A stretch of DNA of 64,000 nt from Xestospongia bergquistia. Its lineage: Eukaryota > Porifera > Demospongiae > Haplosclerida > Petrosiidae. Of the stretch, positions 36,584 to 49,530 are shown piece after piece. How positions within the stretch are numbered: position 1 is the stretch's first letter; each line of letters starts with the position of its first letter. A program made the position numbers and the translations under genes. The notes under the pieces are model-generated. The model made no database searches, had not been told where the DNA came from, and was given only the letters and a program-made list of their open reading frames with translations. The stretch is from contig OZ014417.1 of assembly GCA_963965975.1 (NCBI GenBank), positions 7,870,821 to 7,934,820 on the forward strand. The letters are read 5' to 3'.

Positions 36584-39559
36584 TTATTCCACACTGGAAT
36601 CTGAGTCATGTTCTTGTTGGTGACGCTTGTTATGTGGGGGAGAATGGCGACGAGGTCTGTGACGATGTGATGAGTCTTTGTGTCTTGGTGATGATGATCT
36701 GGATCGACGTCGCCTTGGAGAAGGGGATCTACGATATTGGCGAGGTGAGGGTGATCTTGACTGACGCCTTTTATCAGGTGATCTACGTCTACTCTTTGGG
36801 GAAGATGATCTGGACTGACGTCTTTTATCAGGTGATCTACGTCTACTCTTTGGGGAAGATGATCTGGACTGACGCCTTTTATCAGGAGATCTGTGTCTTG
36901 ACTTTGGGGAGGGTGATCTTGATTGACGCCTTTTATCAGGTGATCTACGTCTTGACTTTGGGGAGGGTGATCTAGACTGACACCTTTTATCAGGTGATCT
37001 ACGTCTAGTCTCTGGGGAAGGGAACTTCTGAGATTGACGAGCTGATTGCTGTCTCCTTGGAGACCATTCTTTGTCTTCTTTATTATTTTCCTGTGGAAAA
37101 GAGAAGTAAAACATTTAGTTCATTTTTGCTTTTAACTTGCTTTCTGTCTTTTCTCTTGACTTCGATGAGAAGGTGAACGAGATCTCTCCCTCCTTGTGTT
37201 TTTATCTATGTCTCTATCACTATGGCTTTTCTTTAAATCTTGTCGATTTTCTTCTTGTTTGCTTTTACCACGAGGTGGACTTCTTGAACGACTGGATCTC
37301 GTATCAACAGAGCTTTTTCTAATACAGAGAATACACACATATCATCTATAGTCACTTATGATAACAGTTAGAACTAATGTTAAAAGTTCAATCTCCTTAG
37401 TAATACTTAAGCCAAACTGGGTAAATAAACTTTGCTGTGGTAAGAATAACATACTATTATGTGTTGATATACCATTAATCTATCCACCTGTTTATTCCTT
37501 TATCTATACATCCATTCAGTTATCTTTATATATTAGATTTGACAGTTTCTATATTCATATTATCTACAGAAAACATTATGTTCACAACAACACAAAGTAA
37601 TACCAGAGACTAAAAAACTTTCTAACCACAGATATACAACTGACAGAGCACGACATTAATCATGTAAATAAAGAAACTGTCAAGTGTAAATTTCATCGAT
37701 AATAATTGAAAACAAAGTGAACTATTGCAACAACATGATTTCAACATGAAGATAAACTACTTAGACTGTACAAGATGGAACTACTGACACATTATACAAC
37801 TTCATAAGATGTTCTTATAATAACTAGAGCAAAATGTTGTCATACTGCACATGTTCCTTTTAACTGCTTGTAGTCGAGTTAGTAGTATTACATCAGTAAT
37901 AGACTGTCAATGTTAGCGTAATACTATGCATTCTGTTAAAGGAATACTATTGACACTACTAAAATTAATACAATATCAACGAGTAGCCAAAACAGTGAGG
38001 GCTAGGCCTCCAAAAAAGCAGTCTATTTTCTGAAAACATGTTTCTATTAAACAGAATAGACTTTTATACAATATGTCTCATCACAAATGATTTAATATGA
38101 CAACTGATGAACAGCTGGTAGCACAATATTCATTGATTATAAATAACATAATTAATAGCTAATTAATACACTAATCTAATTCATTACCAGATGGCTGTGT
38201 TGTGTATTGTTCGTTTATATTAGAGGAAGGCAGTGGTTTAGGGGGCGGATATTGATAACAATGTTTGGTTGTCCACACCTAATTAATAATTAATTAATTA
38301 ATTATTAATAATTAATATGTGGTAGATAATGGGTGTGGCTACTAGCAAGCTTCCAAGAAAGAATATATATATAAATAAATGCTCACTTTCTATCTTTAAT
38401 TTTTTGTTCTTTTCTATCATTCTTGATATCCTTTTTCCTTTAAAACAAAGCATACCAATTATAAATGACAATAATATTATAAGTTAACAAGGTAGTACCT
38501 GCTGTTCTTGTGAGATCTATAAAGGAGAGATAAAGAATAAGATAATAGAGTACATATCTGAGATTTCTACTCCGCTACTATTGTTTACAAATTTAAAGGT
38601 TAAAGTTTAAGGTTCAAAGTTCAAAGTTTAGAGTTCAGTATGTCAATAATTAATTTATGAAATCTAGCCACAATTTATATACCTTGTTTTAGTGTCTTTC
38701 TTTCTCTTTCTCCTCTCTTCTTCCTCTGATGATGATGACTCAGATGAAGTCTCATTCTCACTATCACTAGACTCAGACTCAGACTCACTGGAACTGGAAT
38801 CACTAAATTAAAATAAATTCACATTTTTGTCTAAGCAATTATAAGTTACCTATCACTGGACACTTCAACTTTTTTCCGTTTTTTCTTTGATTTTAACTCT
38901 TTGGATTCCTTGTCCTTTGACCTTTTTGACCTATAATGACATCACACTGATTAATAACCACACCTACTAATTTCAAAACTTACGGAGCTTCAATAGTCGT
39001 TTCATTTTTAAATTGCTCTTTCTCAATCTCTCTCTCTTCTTTTTTAGCTTTTCTTTCAGCTGCCCTAACAGCTTGTTGAGCAATATCAAATGCACTACCA
39101 CAAACGTAATCTTTAGAAATACCAAAAGCCTTTCTAATGTTTTCATTCCTTTTTTCCATTTCCACAGCCAGATGATGAGAGTCACCCATCCCAGGAAATG
39201 CCTTGTAACCCTCCGAAAGCAATTTCCCTCTCAATAGCTCCACCTCTTTTTCAATGTCCTCTTCATTACACCTACAATATGAGAAGCTTATAAGCCACAC
39301 CCACATTATATTAAACTCACTGTTGTTCCTCCATTTTTTCTTTTAGTTCCAAACATTTTAATTCAATCTTCCTCTTCCACTGGTGCTCCATCAATTCTTT
39401 GTTAGGAGCTTTCTGTATAGACTTTTCCAACTTTACCAGGTCATCTTCTGACCTGTATTCTACTTTCTCTTTACGAGTACGAATAAAAGCGGCGTTTCTT
39501 TGAACAAAGCCATTAGTTCCAGAGCCACGAGCAGTCTGTAGACCAATCCCGTTGTACAT
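36584..39559 (-). CDS. SRRM2: SRRM2/Cwc21-like splicing factor with RS tail
   Basis: A spliceosome-associated nuclear protein. Exon 1 (39321-39559) starts MYNGIGLQTARGSGTNGFVQ and ends in KMEEQQ. Exon 2 (38984-39271) continues CNEEDIEKEVELLRGKLL and KAFGISKDYVCGSAFD. Together they form the cwf21 domain of SRRM2, matching vertebrate [20 protein letters not shown] and AAFGISDSYVDGSSFD. Downstream exons are Lys-rich and Ser/Glu-rich. The last exons (about 37132-37320 and 36584-37094) are Arg-Ser repeats with about eight copies of an 18-residue unit containing RRSPDKRRQSRS. The protein is far shorter than vertebrate SRRM2, closer to a minimal Cwc21 plus RS domain. Middle micro-exons (38.2-38.5 kb) are approximate. 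Confidence 0.85.
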
Positions 39560-39696
39560 ATTTTAGTACTGACTTTAATAAAAAACTGTAAGTCCTAAAC
39601 TCGAACACGAGATGACGACATAAAATGACGATAAGAGTTAAAAATTAATACACCAAAATTTTAAATGGATTATCATATAAAATTTTTGTAGCCGAG

Positions 39697-41669
39697 ATGA
39701 CCTTCAGTGGGGGTGGCTTGTTCCTGTTACTTCTGCAATTTGTGTTAGGTAATCTTTCGAGTCAGACCTGCTTTAGCGAGAGAGACAGCTGCGACCAAAT
39801 GAAAAGCATTAAACATAACACTAGTGATGGATCAATAATATTGGAAACCAATACACCAATTCCTCAACTCAGAGATGGTGAAGTATTAATTAAGGTACAA
39901 GGTTAATTTATTAGAGCAATTAAAAGGGTTTTTCTTATTTAGGTTGCAGCTGCTGGTGTCAATCATCTTGATTTGTTACAAGTGAAGGGTCGATACCCTC
40001 CACCTCCTGGGGAGTCTGAGATACTGGGTGTTGAAGGTAGATTCTATGACTGTAGAGTTAATATATTTTTTGTAATATAGTTTCAGGTGTTATTGAGGCC
40101 TTGTCTCTGCTAGCTGAAAGTAAATCTACATTGAAACAGGGAGATAAAGTGATGGCATTGATTGGTGGAGGTGGCTATGCTGGTCAGTACCCAGTAGAAG
40201 TATAACTTTATCAATTCTATTAATCCCATTCCTATATTTTAATTAATCCATAATTCCATATTTAGATTCCATGTATTCTTGCCTCTAATCCATAATTCCA
40301 TACCACTGTATTTACATTCCTATAAATCCATATATCCTTGCGTCTATTTTCAATAATCCATAATTCCATACTGTTATAGAGTTCCATTTCAATAATTCCA
40401 TACCACTATAGGATATGCTACAGCACCTTATCAATGTGTTATGCCAATACCAACTATACTAGACTTTCAACAGGCAGCTGGAATACGTAAGCTAGTTATT
40501 AATAGTAGTTATTAAGTAATTATGTCATTGCCATAGCTGAGGTATATATAACAGCGTATCAAGCACTTGTGTGGAATGCGTACTTGGAAGATGGGAACTC
40601 AGTTCTTATTCATGCTGTAAGTTAATCACATGACAATCATGTGATGATGATAGTACTTAGGGAGCTAGTGGTGTAGGATCAGCTGCGATTCAGCTAGCTA
40701 AAACCTTTCATAAGAATGTCACAGTAATTGCTACATCAAGAACAGCTGAGAAATTGACAATATGTAAAAAATGTGGCGCTGATATTGTCATCAACTCTAA
40801 AGAGCAAGACTTTCATACAGAAGTGATGAGAATTACAGATGGTAAAGGTATATATATACAAACTAATACAGGGTTTTATTTTAACCCTTTGTGTACGTGT
40901 CCAGGTGTTGATATCATAATAGATTTCATTGGAGGAAGTTATTGGGAAAAAAACCTTGCAAGTGTTGCTACTGATGGACGTATTGTCCTATTATCTATGG
41001 TATGCTAAAATAGTAATTTTTAAAACTTTTAGATGTTAACAATACATATATAGTTGGGTGGAGCAGTAACTGAGTCTCCAGTTAACTTAGGTCAAATTCT
41101 TAAGAAAAGACTAACTATTCGTGGTTCAACTCTAAGAAGTAGATCATTAGAGTACAAAGGTCAATTAATACAAGAGGTAAGCATAAAATGAACACTCATG
41201 ACTATCATGTGACCAAATAATCCTTTAATTTAGTCTTATTACCACTATATTATACCTGGTTATTTTTATTCAATATAAATGAAGTCCAGGTTATTACATT
41301 ATGCTGACCCCAATATCTTGTGGTGTCCCCTACAATAACATTCAATTAATCATATTAATACCTAATTTAGTGTGTCCAATCGGCTCCCACAAAAATGTTG
41401 TTATGGTAGGTATAAATAACCAAGGACATGTTGTAGTGACATCAATGTCTCCTCAACCTTATACAGTACAAACAATAACTCTTTAGTGGGCATTGTTTAT
41501 TTAAATCACTTTTATTCCTAATTAGGTCAGTGATATAGTGTTACCATTGTTCGACTCCCAACAGCTGTGGCCGTTGATAGATAGTTCCTATCCTTTAGAG
41601 AGGTGTAGTGAAGCACACGAGAGAATGAGAAATAGTCTCAATAGCGGAAAGATTATTTTAACAATGTAG
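39697..41669 (+). CDS. TP53I3: Quinone oxidoreductase of the TP53I3/PIG3 type with N-terminal signal-like segment
   Basis: A zinc-independent medium-chain NADPH:quinone reductase. Exons give EVLIKVAAAGVNHLDLLQ, GRYPPPPGESEILGVEVSG, LIHAGASGVGSAAIQLAK (nucleotide-binding GxxxGxxA) and DFIGGSYWEKNLA, a motif characteristic of PIG3. The end is HERMRNSLNSGKIILTM. The first 30 residues (MTFSGGGLFLLLLQFVLGN) form a hydrophobic signal-like segment absent from cytosolic PIG3. Met35 (39799) aligns with the family's usual start and could give a cytosolic form. The gene lies 137 bp from the divergent SRRM2-like start and converges on eIF3c with 108 bp between stop codons. Confidence 0.87.
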
Positions 41670-41777
41670 GGAAGGCTCTTTGATTTTATTTTTTAATTAT
41701 TAATTCAAAATATGTTTTTAGTCAACATTTATGTCAGGACTTGCTTTCTTCTGTTAGCTATAGTAGAATTAGAAGGA

Positions 41778-44700
41778 TCATATGACAATCACATGGCAGT
41801 CACACGACCTACCTCCCCATCCACCTTTAGGCTGCAGAGACAAACCACCTCCCCCCATCACTAGAAAAAAATCACAATGTCAACAGCAACATTCACTTTA
41901 AAATTTACTCCATGGTCCTCCTGGTCCTTGCTTGACTTTAAACAATTCTTCATGGTGATCAGCTATTGCACCAATCTATATTCATACTTGATAAACAGAC
42001 AAATATGGAGACATTAACCAACCTTCTCTGCCAAATTCAAAGCTAGACTTTGTAATTTGGTTGGCTTGGCATGATGCATCACTATACATTGCGTGGGCTC
42101 ATCCAATGAGGCCTAGTGATCACATGACATTATATCAAAGTCATGTGACATACCAGTAGTTCTTCTTTGATGATCATACGACTAACAATGCTATGAACAC
42201 TGGACAAAGATAGCTCAAACATTTCCGATAGTCTATGTAGGCTACAGACAGATCACATGACAGTCAGGTGAAGTCATGTGATTTACCTTAATGTATCATA
42301 CACAGAACCATATGTGAATATATAAGTCCGAAGTGACTCTTCTTGGACTTTCCTGTAAGACAAAAATGTTAGTCGGAAAACAAACATACCCAATAATACT
42401 TTGTTAACATTTCCTTGACTTCTTCAACATTAATAAATAGATTCCAGGCCTATAGTTATTAATAATAATATAGATGTAACACAGTATTACCTTAATATTT
42501 AATATATAATCTCTACATTGAATCCAATTTCCACTTTTCATAGCATTAGCAGCTGCTACAACATGTTCCCTCATTGTCTCAGGAGGACCTACACAAGGGA
42601 GATGACTTAAAAGAGATAAATCACAACATTGGAAGTCATACCAACTAGAGGCTGCTTTTCATGGTTCTTTAATTGATGATAGAAACCTTTTGAAATCATG
42701 CGACGACGTCCTTCAGTCTCGGTAGCTAGAAATAAAGTAAGGGGACTGTTACAAGTCTTGTCTGTTCATACCTGCCATGTAGGGTATTTCCAATAACATA
42801 GCAGAGGTAAGATATACACACTCCATTAATTCCAGATTAATATGCATGTGAAAAGGAACTTGTCGCTTTCTTTCCTGTTTCTCTTGTTCAGGAGTACGAT
42901 CAGGACGAGGACCCAGTCCCTAAAAGAAGAAAAGTAATATAATAACAACAACAACAACAACATAGTGAAACTACAATAAGACTATTTATTTACCTGAGCT
43001 AACAGTTCTTTCGCAAGTTCTTTTGCTTTCGTGTCTTTGGATCTTGGTGGAGAGTGGATGTCCATTAAAACATCATGACTATCTTTAATCATGCCATGTC
43101 GAAAGGCACACATACCTAGTTGGACTATTGTACGATTATAGAGTATCTGTGTGTGTGTGTGTGTGTGTGTGAAAAGGGATAGTTACATGTGGTAGATATT
43201 GCTATTTTTTCTTCACCTGAGTAGGGACGTCAGCGTGCTGGATACCTTCCTGTAAATGACTCATTAACATAAGATCACGGGCTTCATACCAGCGATTGTG
43301 TATAGCATGATGATAAATATGACATAGGACTGCACGAGTTTTAATAGGACCTAAACCAACTCCTGGATAATTATAAATAAATTGTGCTAATTTAGAAATA
43401 AGTTCAGCTGAAGACACAGTATTGGAGTCCACTGATAAACAGACTGGTTTGCCATAGTTTTCTCGGTCCACCTATTGTCAAGGGTTAAAGGTTAAAGGTC
43501 AAAGGTCACTCTTAGAGGTTAACCTTGTAATAGATTTGCTCAATTCTCATTATATATATTTTACAGAGGTCTGTATCATGTGTGGAAGATGATGTCCTGC
43601 CTTCAAGATAAAGTCTAACACGCTCAACAATATCAGTGACAGTTCTTTCTGCTTGTAATCTTTAAAAGGAGAAACTAGTTACCATAATGACCTATTAGTA
43701 AGCTTTAGGACTAGTAAACATCAGTACTTGCCACAGTGACTTAGGATAGCTATCATTAGTAAGCTCTAGACTAGTGAACATCAGTACTTACCACAGTGAC
43801 CTAAGATAGCTACCATTAGTAAGCTCTAGACTAGTAAACATCAGTATTTACCACAGTGACCTAGGATAGCTATCATTAGTAAGCTCTAGACTAGTAAACA
43901 TCAGTACTTACCACAGTGACCTAGAATAGCTACCATTAGTAAGCTCTAGACTAATAAACTTACTACAATGACACTGCCTTACTTTGTTAAATAATCTGTA
44001 GAATGTGCATCGGTGTTTTGAAGGATCTTCATAAACTCTTCATTCATACGTTCCATATAACCAATCAAACTACCAAATACCTTATATGGTCGATTCACAT
44101 CCTAGATGTGTCAGATAGAGAAGGACAGAGATGGTATTGTACTCACTATATAGTTGATTTCATCATCGGAGAAGGTATCACTCATTTCAATAGTTGGATT
44201 GTCACAAAGTATTTTAAGAACTTTGTCGATGTACTCTAGACAACTGAAAATAAAAATGGATTAATAGAGAAGCAATAAATGGATCCATAGATGAGAAAGT
44301 GGATGCACTATAATCATACAGTTTCCAAACGTCATCTTTCATAGCAGCAGCTGCCGAAGGTACATCAAAAGTAGCGTCAATAATATCCAACAAAAGACGC
44401 ATGGTCACACCCATACCTAATAATAAATGAAAATGACCACACCCCTTAGATTAAAATGTACCAAGGTTAGCACTGACTGCTAAATCATTTAAATGTTGTA
44501 ATGTCTTAATTTGTTCTGAACGATCTGTAGCTTTCTTTCCTCTGGCAGTTACAAGTTCATCTCTTTTCTTACAAACTACTTTAGCATCTAATTCCATCTT
44601 GTCTTTACCAAATAAACTCTTCATTTTCTCCTTTTCTGTCAGCTGCAAAGAAAACTTTTCAATTAGGAAACAGAAGCTGTGTTTAATACTACTATAATAT

Positions 44701-46316
44701 GATACTATAGGACAATTCTTTTATTCTGAAATAATACATTAAAATTATGCAATTTATAACACTAAAATTTTGTGTATGTGGCAAAAGTTCCACAAGTCTA
44801 CAAAAATTTTGCTAACTAGTCAAATTAAAATCAACATTAAATATTCTTGCTATATAGCACTTACCTCTCGTGCTATTCCTCGTCTATGTACTGTCTTCCA
44901 TTCTTCCCCTTCTTCGTCATCATCTGGGCCTTCTTCATTCTCAACAATAGCTTCTTTCTCTCGCTCTCTCCTTAGCTGTCTCTTCCTTGCTTTAGCAACA
45001 CCAGTATCACCTTCACCACTGGGTCTGGAACAATAAACACATACCATAAATACTCTATTTAAAGAGAATGGAAATAATTTCTAACTTTTTCTTTAAGAAG
45101 TATTCAGCAGTATAGCGGTATTCTCCAGGTGGATGGTCAGTATCAGTACTTGAACTAGAGTCTGATTCACTTGAATCCCACATACTATCTTCAGAAGATT
45201 CACCTTCTTCATCCTAGATGGGTGGAGTCACCAATTAAAAATAGCAGGAATTTTGAAAACCTGTAGTTTAGACTTTACAGCTGGTGTTGGCAAATTTTCT
45301 TTTTCATCTTCTGAATCAGACTCTAAATAATGTCACTCATAAACCCTCATAATTTATGTTGTGCAAGTAGTATATCTCAGTATATTTCAGTATACCTTGG
45401 TCTAATTCATCTTCTTCCACTTCCTCTTCCTCCTCTTCGTAGAGTTCAGGATTTTCCCGACAATGTTTGATAGGTTCTTCAAATTCTTTATTATATTTTT
45501 TGACTTTTTGTTTCAGAGATGCCAGCGCCTACAAAATGGAATTTAACCAAATCATTTTAAATCATATTTAGTACTATAATTATAATTATAATTTAATTAA
45601 TATTAATATTAATATAATTAGTATATTTTACTTTGGCGTTGATTTTTGATAGCTTTTGCTTAGCTTCTTTGTCATCCCAAAGCTACCAAAAAAGGGGAAG
45701 ACATTATCAATTTTAAACAAGTAATCAGTCAAAAAAGTAATACCTGTTGTACAAAGTCTTCTAATTCAACAATTGCTTTAATGAAAAACTTTGGTGTTCC
45801 ACCATCTTGATCCAAAACATTGCGTGACTTCAAGAATGCTTTTTGAAGGTTTTCAAATTCTATTACAATAACAATATCGAACATACAGCAAGTAAGTATT
45901 TATCTACCTGTTTGAATTTTAACAATGTCTTTAATTTTTTGCCTGTTTTTCATGTCATGTATGATCTCCTTCAGTTCATCGTACCTATAATTAAATGGGT
46001 GTGGTCAAGACTTTACGCTGCCAATATTGGTGGTAATACCTTTTATCTTTTTGTGAACGTACAACACGTTTTTCTTCTTCCTCATCATCACTAAACACAA
46101 ACTGTGTTTTCCTACAAGAATATTATTCAATTTAAAATACTCCATTTTTTTACTTTATTATTACAATATTGATATTTTATGTAATACATTAATCAAAATA
46201 GCGCCAAATACTAACCTGACTGGTGCTGCTCGAGTCTGAGTGACTTCTTCTTCAGAACTTTCGTTTGAGCTCGAAGATTCAGTGTCAGTATCTCCAGTGG
46301 CAAAGAAACGAGACAT
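41778..46316 (-). CDS. EIF3C: Translation initiation factor eIF3 subunit C
   Basis: A core subunit of eIF3, which binds the 40S ribosome and recruits eIF1 and eIF5. The start [20 protein letters not shown] and following [18 protein letters not shown] match the family. Middle exons carry [20 protein letters not shown] and the highly conserved [20 protein letters not shown] and [18 protein letters not shown]. The PCI/winged-helix part is in exons at 42.1-42.9 kb. The last exons read [12 protein letters not shown] and then a Gly-rich end ([18 protein letters not shown]) that runs to a TGA at 41778-41780. About 20 exons are separated by short introns, one of them expanded by a tandem repeat. Confidence 0.93.
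43690..43975. repeat. About 60-bp tandem repeat in an eIF3c intron
   Basis: Four to five copies of a unit containing ATTAGTAAGCTCTAGACTAG and CATCAGTACTTACCACAGTG. The array fills the intron between the exons encoding [12 protein letters not shown] and [18 protein letters not shown]. Each unit includes an antisense GTAAG, a potential decoy donor. Confidence 0.92.
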
Positions 46317-46324
46317 TCTTTTTA

Positions 46325-49300
46325 ATTTATAATATTGAAATTATTGACCATGTGCAACATACTCCGTAAATTTTTGATTATAAACTTTTAGCAAATATAC
46401 GGACATTTGCGAAATACTGTACGATAGCCACGTGTTAAATAATTTAATATGAAATTATTTAATATCACGACTGCTAAATTGATATGGGAAAGATTAATTT
46501 AAGTTTAAATTGTTTTCTGAAGAAAAATCTTGACTGATTATTTAAGCATACAATGTAATCTTGAAGAACAAGAGATTAAAATATAACGATAACTTTAATA
46601 AGTTAGAGTAGATTTATTACCTCATATTTGCTGAGAGCGGCTGATGACCCTCCAGATGAAGCTTTCTTAAAGGTATCTATTGAGAAAATTAATATGACTA
46701 TTAAATATGGTAATTTTCATTATAATGATCAATTAGTGTCCAATATTATAGTGGCTATTAAAACAATATTTGTAGATTATAGTTACTTTAACAGAAGTAA
46801 TTAAATATTTAATCTTCTCCTTAAGTATCAGATAACTATCTTAATATCCATTAATTATAATGAACAATTACTGGCTCAACCTGTTACTGATACTAATGTT
46901 TATTATAGTATTAACATCAACATCAGACCGACCCAGTCCTCGTTCAACATAATTTACAGTATCCTTTCTTCATCTCTCTCTCTGACTAAGGGTGCTGAGA
47001 TGCATTGTTCATTGTTGTAGCTAATCTTTCTACTTAAACTTACCATTCATAATTTTGATACGAGACAGACAAGCTGCAAAATCATCAAGCATCATGTACT
47101 TCCTCCTACGAGCAAACCTGTTAAACAGGATTGAAAATGCCTCACTGGTCAAGTCATAACCTATTCATATTAACATAATATATTGCCATTAGATAAGTAC
47201 TTATCTGTGCTGACCTAAACTGCGGAGAGCAGTTCTCTTTTTTCCATAGTACCTGAACGATCATGATCTAACTTGAAGAACATTTTCTGAAAATATAATA
47301 AGTACATAATGCATTACATAATGGTAAGTACCTTCCACAAAATAATAGTTTGCACAAGAGTTTGAAATTCATTGAAGTTCAATGTACTATTTTTATCTTC
47401 CTGTTGCATTTTAAGTTAAGAAAAACATCAATGGGAGGGAGATAAATGGATAGATGGATGGAGGAATGGATACGTCCAACATAGCTATCATGAAGTGACA
47501 AGCATCAAGAGAGAAAGCAGAATTAAATGTCAAAGCCTATGTGAGTAAAACAAGTATTGACAAGTATCTGACTATCACACACATACTTCTTCTATAATAT
47601 ACAGTCAAAATATCCTGCAACTCTTCAGAACAAATTTCCTTATCTGTTCCAGGAAATTTAGAGAATACCTTAAATATCTCAGAATTATTCCTAAAAAGAA
47701 AAAAATAAATGTATTGATGATGCACTTACTCTTTAGATTTCCTCTCAGTGAAATAGCAGAAAGTCTCCTATAAGATTTATTATATCCAAAATCTGTTTAA
47801 CTGGTATTTTTAACTTTGTGCTTATAACTTATTATTTACCTGCTTTCTCTTGATGTACTATATTTTTACGTTGCACTTTTTTTAAAAAACTTAAAGTAAT
47901 GCCACCACTTATTATAAAATTGAGACATAATGTCCATTTTTGTATTAACTGTTATATAGACAGTCTTAGGTTGACCCTATATAATTATAATGTCAATTGA
48001 CAATAAACATTTTTAAAAAATTTTAAGTGATTTCGCGACAATTCTCATTTTTTAAAAGAAGACCATGGACAGTTCATGGTCTGAATTAAAAAATTACCCA
48101 AAGTGATGGATAATGAGTAGAACAAGGGCCATTATTATAATAATTTTAACAATTCAATACAACATTGAGAACAGTAATACTCATGTCACTTAACAAGGAC
48201 ATATGCAGCTAACTTCATAAGTGATTTCGTGACAAGGGCCAATTTTTTTGAGAGAGTTAATACAGGCAATTTACCTTGCTTATCTTTCCTTGATGAATAA
48301 AATAATTCACCATCATTTACAACAAACGTCTTTGTCTTTTTCTACTACCAGTGTGCCTATAAAATTAATATAATTAGTAGTATTGTTCTACTTTGCTTAA
48401 ATGTTGATTAGTTTTATTATTGTCCCTTAAAAAGGCACTGTAGTTTTAATTATTTAAGCAGCCTTTTTAGTCCACCGCTAACGGTCAGTTATCGTTAATG
48501 AAATTCATAAGCGTACACCGTGCCGCCCCACAAAAGCATGAAGACAAAATCTTCAGTACATATATAAAGAAACTGAAACAGTCATGAGTGCCAGTGTGTT
48601 GTGGGCCAGCGTTCTGCAATGCATCAGACCTCTGAGATGGTTACCAGCATACTCTACGGAGTATCCGAAAGGCCGACTAGGATAGGGCTGGTAGTCTCCC
48701 TTTAAACGAGATGAGGCTGGTGTATTTGTGGTTCCCGGTTCCTGAATGCGACATTCCCTAAGAGCTGGAATCCCGTACGGCTGGTTTTAAGTTAGGGCGA
48801 CGCTCCAGCCAGGATTACCTCGCGAAGACGAGGGTTACCAAGCCAGGTGGCGGTCCCAGCTAGCAATAGCAGGGAATCCTGGAGCCTAAGTGGAAGCCTG
48901 AGTGGGTGAGCGAGTAGGAATCGTTTGGGCAACACACAAGGGTTTTTTTTTCATAAATTTAGATTTAGTTTGTGCATTAAGTTCTGTGATAACTAGATTT
49001 GACAATTCTGTAAATACTGAGTGTGACACTAAATAGTATAGTTAGTTGTCTGCTTGTGTCAAAACATTTGTTTTATTGTGTTAATTTCATATTACTAATG
49101 TAAAGTATCATTGTCTCTTTTTTATGTTACAACAAATAAAAATCCTTACCTAAACACTATCAATCCACAACGTGTAACTTCTGCTTACATGATAAGAGAA
49201 TGCAATAAAACTTCACACATTTACCATCTCCATCCTCATCCTCATTAAGATCAATTATATATTGAGGGTTTAATGTGGGATAGTCACAGCTTCCTCCAGC

Positions 49301-49530
49301 AGTATCCGATGAATTTTCCCAATTGCCATTTTTGATAATACAATTCCAGTTTTTAACTGTAACATTAATAGAATGAAATAAAGGTACTTAAAAATTAACT
49401 TTACAGAATCTGAACCTTCAATTCTTACGCTAGTGAAGTGAGTTATCAAATGAACTCTTGTTTCTTTGTTACTGGAGATACTTACAGTGAATCTTCTTAT
49501 ACAACTGTTCCTATATATAATACTAAACAA
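46325..49530 (-). pseudogene. Decayed partial copy of the calpain 3' region plus eIF3c upstream sequence
   Basis: The segment parallels 49785-51960. It begins 9 bp from the eIF3c start codon with the eIF3c upstream sequence, then repeats the last calpain exons (about 46621-46680, 47043-47118, 47213-47287, 47330-47400 and 47585-47692). After an interruption it repeats the domain III exon (about 49225-49360, GNWENSSDTAGG). The exon at 47213-47287 has lost bases and reads MFFKLDHDRSGTMEKRELLS then AV and a stop. Exons corresponding to 51420-51650 are missing, replaced by about 1.5 kb of other sequence. No start codon or catalytic domain is attached, so it is probably not functional. Confidence 0.8.
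48500..48945. other. GC-rich insertion of unknown identity
   Basis: About 440 bp that are clearly richer in G and C than everything around, lying inside the decayed calpain copy. It contains a hairpin CCTCG-CGAAGA-CGAGG (about 48820-48835), many GG/CC words, and ends in a run of nine T at about 48943-48951. No long frame is open on either strand. A structured non-coding RNA with a pol III-type terminator, or a fragment of a non-LTR or SINE element, would both fit. I cannot identify it. Confidence 0.5.

Noticed and set aside
36547-36975. Plus-strand frame of 142 codons
   Set aside because: The antisense of the repetitive Arg-Ser tail of the SRRM2-like gene; periodic and without domains.
41301-41486. 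Frame of 61 codons between oxidoreductase exons
   Set aside because: It falls wholly inside an intron between the exon ending GQLIQE and the exon beginning VSDIVLP; both flanking splice sites are good.
48760-48800. Telomerase RNA template in the GC-rich insert
   Set aside because: Only CCCTAAC is present on the minus strand, shorter than the 1.5 telomere repeats a template needs, and the T run is on the other strand.
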